Source: Mycolicibacterium litorale
Lineage (GTDB): Bacteria > Actinomycetota > Actinomycetes > Mycobacteriales > Mycobacteriaceae
NCBI GenBank assembly: GCA_002007745.1
Contig: CP019882.1
Coordinates: 1,054,001 to 1,118,000 of the forward strand
DNA: 64,000 nucleotides
Reading direction: 5' to 3'
In this document: positions 19,552 to 28,748 of the stretch, piece by piece
How positions within the stretch are numbered: the stretch's first letter is position 1
Layout: each line of letters begins with the position of its first letter
Translations under genes and position numbers: made by a program
Notes under the pieces: model-generated
Seen by the model: only the letters and a program-made list of their open reading frames with translations
Databases searched by the model: none
What the model was told of the DNA's origin: nothing

Positions 19552-20321
19552 GAAAACACCTCCAGGGTGCAGCATTTCACCGAGCCGCCGCCCTTGAGCA
19601 GTTCGGAGAGGTCGACGCCGATGGGGTCGAAGCCGGCGCGGTGCAGTTGGTCGGCGAAGCCGCCGGCCTGGGCGGGATGGACCACGTGTTTGCCATCCGA
19701 GACCGCGTTGAGGCCCAGCACGTAGGCGTCCGCGCTCGAGACCTCGATGGCGTCCGGGAAGAGCTCCCGCAACCGGCGCCGGGAGTCGTCGGTGAAGGCG
19801 GGTGGGTAGTAGGCGATCGTGGCGTCGTCGAGCACTGTCAACGCAGTGTCGAGATGGTAGAAGCGCGGATCGACGAGTTCCAGCGAGATCACCGGCATCC
19901 CGGTGATCTCGGCCACCTCGGCGTGTGCGTGCGGGTCGGTACGAAAGCCGGTGCCGGCCAGAATCATCGCACCCACTACGAGCAGATCGCCCTGTCCTTC
20001 GTTGATGTGGTGGGTGGCGACGGGTTGGTGGCCGCGTAGGCCCATCCAAGCGGCGTACGCGGCGGATTCCCCATGTCGCTCGGCGTGCTTGAACCGGGCG
20101 ACGATCGCGGTGCCGTTGATGATCAGCCCGGCGTTGGCGGCGTAGACCATGTCGGGCAGCCCCGGAACCGGATCGACCAGGTCGACGGTGTGGCCGAGGC
20201 TGCGGTAGGTGTCGCGCAGGTTCTCCCACTGCGCGACGGCCAGCTCGACGTCGACCGGCGTGGAGGTGTCCATCCACGGGTTGATGGCGTAGTCGACGGT
20301 GAAGAAGGTCGGCGGGGTCAT
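19548..20321 (-). CDS. ddaH: Dimethylarginine dimethylaminohydrolase (DDAH)
   Basis: This 257-residue amidinotransferase-fold enzyme is predicted to hydrolyse methylated arginines to citrulline and methylamines. The propeller motifs are visible: MVYAANAGLIINGTAIVARF near the N terminus, GQGDLLVVG, DPRFYHLDTALTVLDD with the catalytic His, and GGGSVKCCTL at the C terminus with the nucleophilic Cys (250 or 251). It is first in the operon with rocD, the permease and usp, divergent from the AsnC gene. Arginine deiminase activity is a less likely alternative. Confidence 0.82.
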   Translation of the reverse strand: MTPPTFFTVDYAINPWMDTSTPVDVELAVAQWENLRDTYRSLGHTVDLVDPVPGLPDMVYAANAGLIINGTAIVARFKHAERHGESAAYAAWMGLRGHQPVATHHINEGQGDLLVVGAMILAGTGFRTDPHAHAEVAEITGMPVISLELVDPRFYHLDTALTVLDDATIAYYPPAFTDDSRRRLRELFPDAIEVSSADAYVLGLNAVSDGKHVVHPAQAGGFADQLHRAGFDPIGVDLSELLKGGGSVKCCTLEVFS

Positions 20322-20418
20322 GGCGTAGTGACGCTGTCGCTGGGTGCGGGGTGTCCGGGTGGGTTCGGTGGCGACATCGGGGATAACGTCATGAAATTAA
20401 CGATATGAGGGCGTCGCC

Positions 20419-20444
20419 ACGCAATCAATCGCCAGACATTGCGT
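20419..20444. promoter_or_regulatory. Inverted repeat, candidate AsnC operator
   Basis: ACGCAAT (20419-20425) and ATTGCGT (20438-20444) form a perfect 7-bp inverted repeat with a 12-bp spacer in the 195-bp gap between the divergent ddaH operon and the AsnC gene. A further GCAAT element lies at about 20472. Lrp/AsnC proteins bind such phased half-sites. Confidence 0.45.
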
Positions 20445-20516
20445 GTCTACAATGTAATTCTTGCGCCAGACCGCAATTGTCGAAGATCTGTTGCGCGGAT
20501 GATGGGAGCAGTGCGA

Positions 20517-20963
20517 ATGGACCGCCTGGACGATACCGATGAGCGCATTCTGGCCGAGCTGGCCGAGCACGCCCGGGCGACCTTCGCCGAGATCGGGGCC
20601 CGGGTGAATCTCTCGGCCCCGGCGGTCAAGCGCCGGGTCGATCGCATGCTCGACAGTGGCGTCATCCGCGGATTCACCACGGTCATCGACCGCAGCGCGG
20701 TGGGCTGGAACACCGAGGCGTATGTCCAGGTCTACTGTCACGGCACCATCGCGCCGGATCAATTGCGGCAGGCCTGGATTGATATCCCCGAAGTGATCAG
20801 CGCGGCCACCGTGACAGGCACGTCGGACGCGATCCTGCATGTACTGGCCCGGGACATGCGCCATCTGGAGGCGGCGCTGGAGCGTATCCGGTCCAGCGCC
20901 GACATCGAGCGCAGTGAGAGCATCGTGGTGTTGTCCAACCTCATCGACCGCTCGCCGTCGTGA
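20517..20963 (+). CDS. Lrp/AsnC-family transcriptional regulator
   Basis: This 148-residue protein has an N-terminal HTH (DDTDERILAELAEHARATF, then VNLSAPAVKRRVDRMLDSGVI) and a C-terminal RAM effector domain. The ATG at 20517 follows GGGAG at about 8 bases; ATGs at 20499 and 20502 are alternatives. It is divergent from ddaH-rocD-permease-usp and probably controls that operon in response to arginine or ornithine. The arrangement matches Rv2324/Rv2323c. Confidence 0.82.
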   Translation: MDRLDDTDERILAELAEHARATFAEIGARVNLSAPAVKRRVDRMLDSGVIRGFTTVIDRSAVGWNTEAYVQVYCHGTIAPDQLRQAWIDIPEVISAATVTGTSDAILHVLARDMRHLEAALERIRSSADIERSESIVVLSNLIDRSPS

Positions 20964-20985
20964 CCGGTTCGCGCGGTCGCCGGGG

Positions 20986-22959
20986 CTAGCGGTGGGCGGC
21001 GGCGATCTCGGCGAAGTCCGCCAGCAGCGAGACGTCGTCGACGGCGTCGGGTGAGACCACCGCGGTGACCTCAGCGCCCTGCAGTACGCGCTTGACCGGT
21101 ACCTCGAGCTTCTTGCCGGTGCGGGTGTGCGGAATCGCGCGGACCCCGATGATGTCGTCGGGGACGTGGCGTGGTGATGCCCGCCGGCTGATCGCCGCCC
21201 TGAGTTGGTTGATCAGCGCGTCGTCGAGTCGGGCTCCCGGCGCCAACGCGACGAACAGCGGCATCCAGTAGCTGCCGTCGGCGCGGTCCACCCCCACCAC
21301 GAGCGCCTCGGCAACCTCGTCGAAAACCTCGACCGCCGCGTAGATGTCGGTGCTGCCCATCCGAATCCCGTTGCGGTTCAGGGTGGCATCGGAGCGGCCG
21401 TGGATGATCACCGAACCCCGCTCGGTGACGGTGATCCAGTCGCCTTGGCGCCACACGGTCGGGTAGGTCGCGAAGTAGGCGTCGCGGTACCGTCCGAAAT
21501 CGGCGTCGTTCCACAGCTGCACGGGCATGCTCGGCATCGGTTTGGTGACCACCAGCTCACCGACGTGGCCGGCGGGGACGGCCAGGCCGCGCTCGTCCCA
21601 GGCCTCGACCGCGACGGCCAGACAACGGACGGACAGCTCACCGGGCCATGTTGCGGCGATCGGTGCTCCGCCACAGAAGGCGGTCGCCACGTCGGTTCCG
21701 CCGCTCACCGACCACACTGGCAGCGGCCCGACGTGGTCGAGGGCCCACCGGTGCACATCGGGAGCCAGCGGGGAACCAGTGCATCCCACGGCCCGTAGGC
21801 CGGCGAGGTCGAATTCGCCGCGCGGGTGCAGGCCGGCCTTGGCGCAGGCATGCAGATAGCCCGGGCTGGTGCCGAAGAACGTCACACCGTGGCGTTCGAC
21901 CAGCCGCCACATCGCGGCGCTGTCGGGGTATGTCGGCGAACCGTCGTAGCACACGATCGTCGAGCCCAGCAGCAGCGCGGACACCTGCAGATTCCACATC
22001 ACCCAGCTTGTGGAGGTATACCAGAAGAGCCGGTCGGTATCGGTGATATCCCAGTGCAGGGCAAGTTGTTTGAGCATCTCGACGAGGATGCCGCCGTGCG
22101 AGTGGGTCAACCCTTTCGGTATCCCGGTGGTGCCCGAGGTGAACAGCACCCACAGCGGATGGTCGAAGTCGAGCGCGACGGGGGCGACGGTGTCCCCGGC
22201 GGGCCGGGATGTCAAGTCGGCCCAGTCGATAGTGGCTGCCGTGGGGACGGGCGTCTGATCGCGCGCGACGATGACGGTGGCCAGCAGGCTTGGTGCCAGC
22301 GCTGCGGCCACGGTGTCGACCGCATCGGCGCAGCTGTGCAGCTTTCCGTTGTAGCGGTATCCGCTGGCGGCGACGAGAACCTTGGGCTGCAGCTGTCCGA
22401 ACCGATCGATGACCGCCGGCGCGGCATAGTCAAGACCTACCGATGACCACACCGCTCCGAGTGACGCGGCGGCGAGAAAGGCGACCACCGCCTCGGCGCT
22501 GTTGGACAGGTAGCCGGCGACCACATCGCCGGCGCTCACCCCGATCTCGGCGAAGCCGGCGGCCACCGCCCCCACCTGGTGGCGCAACTGGGCCCAGCTG
22601 AGTGTGACGGCCGGTGCGGTCTCGTCAACGGAGATCACCGCTGGTTCGTCAGCGCGACCCTTGCTGAGCAGGTAGCCGGCGAAGTTCAGCCGGGCACCGG
22701 AGAACCACGTCGCCCCGGGCATGGCGTCGGCTGCAAGCACCGCGTCGTAGGAGCTGACGGTGTCCAGGCCGAAGAAGTCCCAGATCGCCGACCAGAACGC
22801 TCCGACGTCCGAGACCGACCACTCCCACAGGCGGTGGTAGTCGGCAGTATCGACGTGCCGGGTACGTTCGACGAAGTCGGCGAACACCCCGATGGTGGTC
22901 GACTGCCGGGCGTCGGGGCCCGGTGACCACAGTGGCTGCGCGTCGTCGGTGCTGTTCAC
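20986..22959 (-). CDS. Acetoacetyl-CoA synthetase
   Basis: This 657-residue adenylate-forming ligase activates acetoacetate (or a related beta-keto acid) to its CoA thioester. LWVLFTSGTTGIPKGLTHSHGG is the P-loop region (read in parts), SGGTDVATAFCGGAP is characteristic of the AacS group, and GRSDATLNRNGIRMGSTDIY is the hinge region. GTG at 22959 overlaps the upstream permease stop (GTGA), so it ends the seven-gene GntR-controlled operon. Benzoylacetate-CoA ligases belong to the same group, so the substrate may be an aryl beta-keto acid. Confidence 0.85.
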   Translation of the reverse strand: MNSTDDAQPLWSPGPDARQSTTIGVFADFVERTRHVDTADYHRLWEWSVSDVGAFWSAIWDFFGLDTVSSYDAVLAADAMPGATWFSGARLNFAGYLLSKGRADEPAVISVDETAPAVTLSWAQLRHQVGAVAAGFAEIGVSAGDVVAGYLSNSAEAVVAFLAAASLGAVWSSVGLDYAAPAVIDRFGQLQPKVLVAASGYRYNGKLHSCADAVDTVAAALAPSLLATVIVARDQTPVPTAATIDWADLTSRPAGDTVAPVALDFDHPLWVLFTSGTTGIPKGLTHSHGGILVEMLKQLALHWDITDTDRLFWYTSTSWVMWNLQVSALLLGSTIVCYDGSPTYPDSAAMWRLVERHGVTFFGTSPGYLHACAKAGLHPRGEFDLAGLRAVGCTGSPLAPDVHRWALDHVGPLPVWSVSGGTDVATAFCGGAPIAATWPGELSVRCLAVAVEAWDERGLAVPAGHVGELVVTKPMPSMPVQLWNDADFGRYRDAYFATYPTVWRQGDWITVTERGSVIIHGRSDATLNRNGIRMGSTDIYAAVEVFDEVAEALVVGVDRADGSYWMPLFVALAPGARLDDALINQLRAAISRRASPRHVPDDIIGVRAIPHTRTGKKLEVPVKRVLQGAEVTAVVSPDAVDDVSLLADFAEIAAAHR

Positions 22960-24418
22960 CCGTTCTGGTGTTCTGCGCGGCGGCTGCGGGGGAGAATCCA
23001 GACCAGGTACCACACCGCGCCGAGACCGATGAAAATCAGTGCTGTCCAGGCTGTCTGGTGGTTTGCCGCCGGGAATGTCAGGGTGCCCACGACGAAGAGT
23101 TGCCATAGCAGCGCGATGAGTGCGACCGGCTTGGCCCACTTGCCCAGCGAGAATTTACCGAAGCTCCGCGGTAGCTCGTCCTTGGCGGCCTTGTACAGGA
23201 AGATCGCGGCCACCAAGGTATACACCAGGTTGTAGCCCACCGAGGCGGTGCCGAAGATGGTGTTCTGAACATTAGTCGAATACAGCTGCGGCACAGTGAA
23301 CATCACGATCGCGAAGATGCCGACGCAGATGGTGGCGGCGGCCGGTGTCTTGCGGGAGTTCACCTTCTTGAACAGTGCCGCGCCGGGCGGCAACCCGTCG
23401 CGAGCCATGCTGAACAGCAGCCGGGTGGCTCCCGCGGTGATCAACAGCGCCACGGCGAAGAAGGTGACCAGCAGCAGCGCGTTGTAGACCTCGGCCACCG
23501 TGTGCCCGAACTGGTAGTCCACCACCGAGAGAGCGGGCGTCGCGGACTGCAGCGTCTCAGCCAACCCGGGCGAGGCGTAGCTGAAGGCGATCACCATTGC
23601 GATACCCGAGACAGCCACTGCCCCAATGGACCACAACATCGTCCGGGCCGCGGTATTGGGTGCGTCTTTGGTCTCTTCGGCCATATCGGCGGGCAGCTCC
23701 CAGCCGGCGTAGAGGAAAGCCCCAGCAGGAAGGCCAGCAGGAAGGCGTAACCGTATGGTTGTCCCTCGGTGCCCGGGGCCGGTTGGAACAGCACCGAGAC
23801 CGGTTGTGGATGACGGATGAGGGCGACGATCAGCAGCACGACGGCAGCGACGATGCCGCACAGCACTTCCACGAACACCGCTGCGTTGTTCACCCAGGCC
23901 GCGAATCGGGTGCCGACGATCAGCACGGTGCACACGACGACGGTCAGCACGACGCCACCGACGATGTTGGAGTTGCGCGTGGTCTCGATGCCCAGGATCG
24001 ACAGGAAGTACGGCGTGACGCCGTATATCGTGCCCGCCGAGCCGATGCCGAATCCCATGAAGCCGACCACTCCGGTCATCCAGCCGATGGTCTTGTTGGA
24101 CAGCCGTGTCGACCACTGATAGGCGTAGCCCGCGATCGGCAGCCGGCCGACGAGGTCGGCGAAGATCAGGCCGACCAGCAGCGCACCCACGCTGGAGGGC
24201 AGCCAGGACCAGATGCCCAGCGTGCCCGAACTGGCCCAGATCACCGGCAGCGTGATGAAGATGCCCGCCGAGATGCCGACACCGCTGAACGACACCGCGA
24301 ACGACGAGAACTTCCCGAGCGCACGGGACAGTTCCTGCTTGTAGCCGAAGTGGCTCAGATGGGATTCATCAGTACCGGTGTGGTCAGGGTGTGGCTTTGT
24401 CGGTTTGGTAGCGGTCAT
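22956..24418 (-). pseudogene. APC-family permease with one apparent frameshift
   Basis: Two overlapping frames encode the N-terminal (24418 to about 23720) and C-terminal (about 23720 to 22956) parts of one 487-residue amino acid/amine permease. The N part has SFSGVGISAGIFITLPVIW and the C part has AGWELPADMAEETKDAPNTA, matching APC segments around TM6-7. One extra C in the run at 23720-23723 (G on the coding strand) makes the join perfect: LLG then AFLYAGW. Either the gene is broken or the assembly lost a base. It lies between hyuB and the CoA ligase and would import the substrate of this operon. Confidence 0.75.
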
Positions 24419-24474
24419 CGCGAACTCCGTTCAGGTGGGATGGCTGGAAGAGACGCAGATATTTCGTCGGTGAA

Positions 24475-26265
24475 CTACCTGATACGAAGGGCTCTGGTGG
24501 CGTCTTCGTCGACGGTGAGGTTTCCCTGCGCGTCGCTGATCACGGCGACGCCGTAGTCGGCCGCCGCGGCTTCGACACTGACCCAGCCCTCGACGACGTC
24601 GTCGAGGACGAGGGCGGGATCGCGCAGGTACGGATCGCCGTACCCGCCGCCGCCTGCCTCCGCGCCGATCACCATGTCACCGGCGGTCAGCGTGGTGTCG
24701 CCGATCGGGTCCAGGAGGGTGGCTGTTCCGTCGGCGTCGAGCCGGGACAAGGTGACCGCGCTACCGGGCTGACCGCCCAGGACGCCGAGTGCCGGGTGCC
24801 GGGCGAAGTCGGCGAAGTAGTACACCGTCATATCGGTATCGATCGGCCCGAATGCGACCTCGGTGGCCGGTGCGCCGCGGAACTGCCCGGGGCCGCCGCT
24901 GTCGGTGAGTAGCCGAATATGGTTGACACGCATGGGGAATCGCTGCTCGAGTACCTCGGCGCTGTCGCTGTAGACCACCATCGCGGCGTCGGGCATGCAG
25001 TAGGTCACCCAGCCGTCACACGTCGGGGTCCCCGGGCCGCCGTTCGAGCCGACCACGAGCTGGTTCACGTAGGGCCGGTCCACGTCGTCGCGGCGGTCGA
25101 CGCCGCTGATGACCGCGAACCCGGCGCCGCACGCACCGCCACCTTCGGCCAGTCCGTGGCCGAATCCCAGCTGGGCGAAGGCGCGCTGCACCGGGTTGAT
25201 CACCCGCTCGAGCACATTGGTCGTGGCCAGCGAGGTGGACACCGGTTCGGGCGGTATGCCGACGATGCAGCCCTCGCGCAGCTTGACCTCGATCCGGCGG
25301 AAAGCGCCCGAGTTGCGGGGCACGTCGTCGGGGATCGCGTTGAGAATTCCGATGATTGCGCCGCTGGTCGCTGTCGCCTGTGACAGGTTGAAGCCGGCCG
25401 GGATGCAGTCGGGATTGTCCCGAAGGTCGACGACGATCCTGCCGTCGGAAGGTTTGATGTCGAGTTGCACCGTGATCGGAATGCCGTCGGGCGCGCAGTC
25501 GATCGGGTCGTGCGTACTGGAGGCGGTCAGCCGTCGTTCGGGTAGTCGCGAGATCGCGGCCGCCATGGAGCGTTCGGAATAGTCGAGCCACTCTTTGACG
25601 AAGCGGCGGACCGTCTCCGGCCCGTATTTGTCCAGCAGTTCGGTAATCCTGCGTTCGCCGACCCGGGCCGCCCCGAGCGTCGCGAGGTAGTCGCCGTACC
25701 AGATGTCGGGTACCCGGATGCGCCGCCGGCACATCCGAATGATGTCGTCAACGTCGGCGTAATGGCGTTGGATGGCCACACACGGGAAGTTGAGGCCACC
25801 TTCGGCGTAGATGTCCTCGGCGAAGGCCATGTAGGTGGTGGGCTCGGCGTTGCCGCAGTCACCCTGATGAGCCTTGGCCGCGGCGGTGAACAGATGCTCG
25901 CCGCGGTAGAACACCGGGACCAGGATGGTGTGGTCGGCGGTGTGGGTGTTGCCCAGGAACGGGTCGTTGTGCAGGTAGGCATCACCGGGAGCCAGTTCGG
26001 GGTGCAGCCGGGTCATCGACTCCGTCTGCATCCCGGCACCCAGGACGTGCACCTGCAATCCTTCGGCGCACGCCAGCAGGTCGTTGTCGGCGGTGACGAT
26101 GCAGCACGAGAAGTCGCGAGCCATGTTGAGCACTGACGAACGGCCGGTTCGAAACAGGGTATTCGTCATCTCTCGGACGATCGTCTCGAACCTGCCGGCC
26201 AGCACCGGCAACAGCACCGGGTCGAAATCAGTTGATTCTGTCGCCTTTTCGATGATGTCGGTCAT
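24475..26265 (-). CDS. Hydantoinase B/oxoprolinase-family subunit (HyuB-like)
   Basis: This 596-residue protein belongs to the hydantoinase B family, partner of HyuA in N-methylhydantoinase, 5-oxoprolinase and acetone/acetophenone carboxylases. Marks include HNDPFLGNTHTADHT, SGPGQ-like SGGPGQFRGAP and AGGGGYGDP near the C terminus. The ATG at 26265 has AAGGAGG ahead and overlaps the hyuA stop (ATGA), so the two subunits are coupled. Family membership alone cannot separate a cyclic-amide hydrolase from an ATP-dependent ketone carboxylase; the aminotransferase and CoA ligase neighbours make the carboxylase idea worth testing. Confidence 0.8.
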   Translation of the reverse strand: MTDIIEKATESTDFDPVLLPVLAGRFETIVREMTNTLFRTGRSSVLNMARDFSCCIVTADNDLLACAEGLQVHVLGAGMQTESMTRLHPELAPGDAYLHNDPFLGNTHTADHTILVPVFYRGEHLFTAAAKAHQGDCGNAEPTTYMAFAEDIYAEGGLNFPCVAIQRHYADVDDIIRMCRRRIRVPDIWYGDYLATLGAARVGERRITELLDKYGPETVRRFVKEWLDYSERSMAAAISRLPERRLTASSTHDPIDCAPDGIPITVQLDIKPSDGRIVVDLRDNPDCIPAGFNLSQATATSGAIIGILNAIPDDVPRNSGAFRRIEVKLREGCIVGIPPEPVSTSLATTNVLERVINPVQRAFAQLGFGHGLAEGGGACGAGFAVISGVDRRDDVDRPYVNQLVVGSNGGPGTPTCDGWVTYCMPDAAMVVYSDSAEVLEQRFPMRVNHIRLLTDSGGPGQFRGAPATEVAFGPIDTDMTVYYFADFARHPALGVLGGQPGSAVTLSRLDADGTATLLDPIGDTTLTAGDMVIGAEAGGGGYGDPYLRDPALVLDDVVEGWVSVEAAAADYGVAVISDAQGNLTVDEDATRALRIR

Positions 26266-28334
26266 GATTCCTCCTTGCTCAGGATGAAGCTGCCGCGCTC
26301 GGTGTATTGCAGTGCCCATCGCGGTGGGACGACGATCGTCGTCGTGGCCAGCTGCACCAGCAGCGGCCCGGGCGTCGATGTGCCGGGGCAGAGATCGTCG
26401 GGGCGCAGGACCGGGGTGTCGACGATCCGACCGTCGAAGACCGCGGCTCGACGATGCCCTGCCGTCGGCAGGGTCGGTGGTACGGCGGTGATCGACGGGT
26501 GGTGCAGGATGCCGCGCACCCGGATCTTCCAGGCGAGGAACTCGACGGTCTCGGTGGGATCCGAGACGGTGAAGATCCGCTGATGCTCGGCGTCGAATGC
26601 CTGACGCAACAGCTGGTGGGCATCGGCGGCGTCGAGCAACTCGTCGCCGAACGGGATCTCGAGATCCCAGATCTGCTCGGCGTAGCGGGCTTCCACGATG
26701 TAGTCGCGCTCGAATCGGGTGACACCGGCGTCAGCCAGCCGGGCGCCGAACTCTGCTGCCGCGTCGTCGAGTTCGCGTTTGGCGGCCAGCACGCCGGCCC
26801 GGTCGAAGCTCGTCGAGGTGGTCGGCTGGCTCCGGGTGAATTCGCGAAGCACATCGGAGAAGTGCGCCCCTGCCGCGCTCAGGGCGCCCGCTGTCGGGGG
26901 GATCAGCACCCGGTCACAACCGATGGCTTCCACGATCGGCACGATCGTCATGCCCGCCGCGCCGCCACCGGCGACGATGGTCGCCTCCCGGGGGTCCACC
27001 CCCTGATTGATGGTGATCTCACGGATGGCGTCGGCCATCCGTTCGCCGGCGATGGTGAGAATGGCGGCCGCGGCGCGGATGGGACTCAGGCCGATCTGCT
27101 CGCCGAGCTTGCCGACCGCGTCGCGCGCGGCGTCGATGTCCAGACGCACTCGTCCGCCCAGGAACGATTCCGCATCGAGGTATCCGAGCACCGCGGCCGC
27201 GTCGGTGACGGTGGGTTCCACGCCGCCCAGCCCGTAGCAGGCCGGCCCGGGATCGGAGCCGGCACTGCGCGGTCCCACTTGTAGCAGTCCGCCCGCGGCG
27301 ATCCTGGCGATGGAGCCCCCGCCGGCGCCGACGCTGCGGACATCCAGTGACGCCAGTCCGGTCAGGTGACCGATATGTGGTTCACCGAGCCAGGTTTCAC
27401 GGGTGACGACCGGCCGTCCACCGCGGATCAGGCTGACGTCGAAGCTGGTGCCGCCGGTGTCGCAGACCACGATGTCCCGGTCGTCGCCGATTTCGGCGCC
27501 CGCGTAGGCCAGGCCGGCCATTGGCGCCAGGGCGGGACCGGACTTGGCGAGATAGATGGGCCGTTCGATGATGTCCTCGAAGAACAGCACGCCACCCAGC
27601 GATGTCGCTGCGACCAGCCGGCCGTGGTATCCGACGCTGCGCAACCATTCCTCGATCGCTTTGAGGTGGCTCTGCATCAACGGTTTCAGTGACGCGTCGA
27701 GCGCGACCGACGATGCCCGCCGGAATTCCCGGATGACCGGGTTGAGCCGATGGGATACCGACACAGCCAGACCGGGCAGGGCGTCGTTGAGTCGCTGGGC
27801 AAGTCGTTGCTCGTGGGCCGGGTTCGCGATCGACCAGAGCAGTGCGATGGCGACGGCCTGCACACCGGTCCGCTCGATTTCGGTGACGATGCCGTCGACG
27901 GCCTCGTCGGTCAGCGGCCGGACCACCTCACCGGTTGCGGCGACGCGTTCGGGGACTTCGAAGGTGAGACGACGGGGCACATAGGGCTTTGGGAAGGGGG
28001 TGGCGAAGTCATAGGGCCGCAGCCGACCGCCTTCCTTGCGAACCAGCAGGTCACGGAATCCCTCGGTGACCAGCAACGCGGTCGGTGAGGTGGTGCCTTC
28101 GAGGATCGCGTTGGTGGCCCTCGTTGTCGAGTAGACGAAGAGCTCGGTCTGTGCCAGGAGCTGTTCGGGGCTGAGATCCAGTTGCCTGGCCGCGTCCGAA
28201 AGTGCCTCCCACAAGCCGCCTTCTGGTGCGTCGAAGGTCGTCAGTGCCTTTCCGACGATGATTTGGTCGCCCACGCCGGACACCACGAGGTCGGTGCAGG
28301 TGCCGCCGATGTCGACGGTGATTCGTACAGGCAT
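26262..28334 (-). CDS. Hydantoinase A/oxoprolinase-family subunit (HyuA-like)
   Basis: This 690-residue ATP-dependent subunit has the actin-like phosphate motif VDIGGTCTDLVV at residues 7-18 and a second one, CDTGGTSFDVSLI, at 291-303, with the glycine-rich GGGAAGMTIVPIVEA later. HyuA proteins phosphorylate an amide or enol(ate)/carboxylate substrate for the HyuB partner. No separate small gamma subunit like AcxC of acetone carboxylase is present. The ATG at 28334 lies 15 bp after the ridA stop. Confidence 0.82.
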   Translation of the reverse strand: MPVRITVDIGGTCTDLVVSGVGDQIIVGKALTTFDAPEGGLWEALSDAARQLDLSPEQLLAQTELFVYSTTRATNAILEGTTSPTALLVTEGFRDLLVRKEGGRLRPYDFATPFPKPYVPRRLTFEVPERVAATGEVVRPLTDEAVDGIVTEIERTGVQAVAIALLWSIANPAHEQRLAQRLNDALPGLAVSVSHRLNPVIREFRRASSVALDASLKPLMQSHLKAIEEWLRSVGYHGRLVAATSLGGVLFFEDIIERPIYLAKSGPALAPMAGLAYAGAEIGDDRDIVVCDTGGTSFDVSLIRGGRPVVTRETWLGEPHIGHLTGLASLDVRSVGAGGGSIARIAAGGLLQVGPRSAGSDPGPACYGLGGVEPTVTDAAAVLGYLDAESFLGGRVRLDIDAARDAVGKLGEQIGLSPIRAAAAILTIAGERMADAIREITINQGVDPREATIVAGGGAAGMTIVPIVEAIGCDRVLIPPTAGALSAAGAHFSDVLREFTRSQPTTSTSFDRAGVLAAKRELDDAAAEFGARLADAGVTRFERDYIVEARYAEQIWDLEIPFGDELLDAADAHQLLRQAFDAEHQRIFTVSDPTETVEFLAWKIRVRGILHHPSITAVPPTLPTAGHRRAAVFDGRIVDTPVLRPDDLCPGTSTPGPLLVQLATTTIVVPPRWALQYTERGSFILSKEES

Positions 28335-28349
28335 CGAATCCTCTTCCGG

Positions 28350-28727
28350 TCAGGAGGGCAGGTAGGCGACAGCGTCGATCTCGACGCGGGCGTTCATCAG
28401 CAGCCGTGCGACTCCGACGGCGGCGCTGGCTGGGAGCTCGTCACCGAAGCGTTCGGCACGTGCCCGGGCGAACTCCGGGTAGTCGTCCAAACCGACCAGG
28501 TAGGCGGTGATCCGCACGGTGTCGGCCAGCGTCGCGCCGGCTTTGATCAGGAGGGCTTCGATGTGGTCGAGGCAGCCGTGGGTCTGTTCGTAGAGGGTTC
28601 CGGTGACGGTGCCGTCGGGGCCGAAGGCCACCTGGCCGGATATGTGTATCCACTGGCCTGGCCCGCTGACGGTGACCGCGTCGCTGTAGCTGCCGCCGGT
28701 GGCGGCGGCCGATCGAGTGATACCCAT
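28350..28727 (-). CDS. RidA-family protein
   Basis: This 125-residue YjgF/YER057c/UK114-family protein has HISGQVAFGPDGTVTGTLYEQTHGCLDHIEALL (read in parts) and the C-terminal ARLLMNARVEIDAVAYLP. RidA proteins form trimers that hydrolyse reactive enamine/imine intermediates made by PLP enzymes. The position right after a PLP aminotransferase gene fits that role. The usual C-terminal substrate-binding Arg is conserved in LMNARVEIDAVAY. Confidence 0.82.
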   Translation of the reverse strand: MGITRSAAATGGSYSDAVTVSGPGQWIHISGQVAFGPDGTVTGTLYEQTHGCLDHIEALLIKAGATLADTVRITAYLVGLDDYPEFARARAERFGDELPASAAVGVARLLMNARVEIDAVAYLPS

Positions 28728-28748
28728 CTGTGTTGCCCTCCGATGCCG

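Noticed and set aside
19552..20277. Fusion of RocD with an upstream frame of about 240 residues
   Set aside because: The extension is the shadow of ddaH; the ATG at 19551 overlapping the ddaH stop gives the normal ornithine aminotransferase length.
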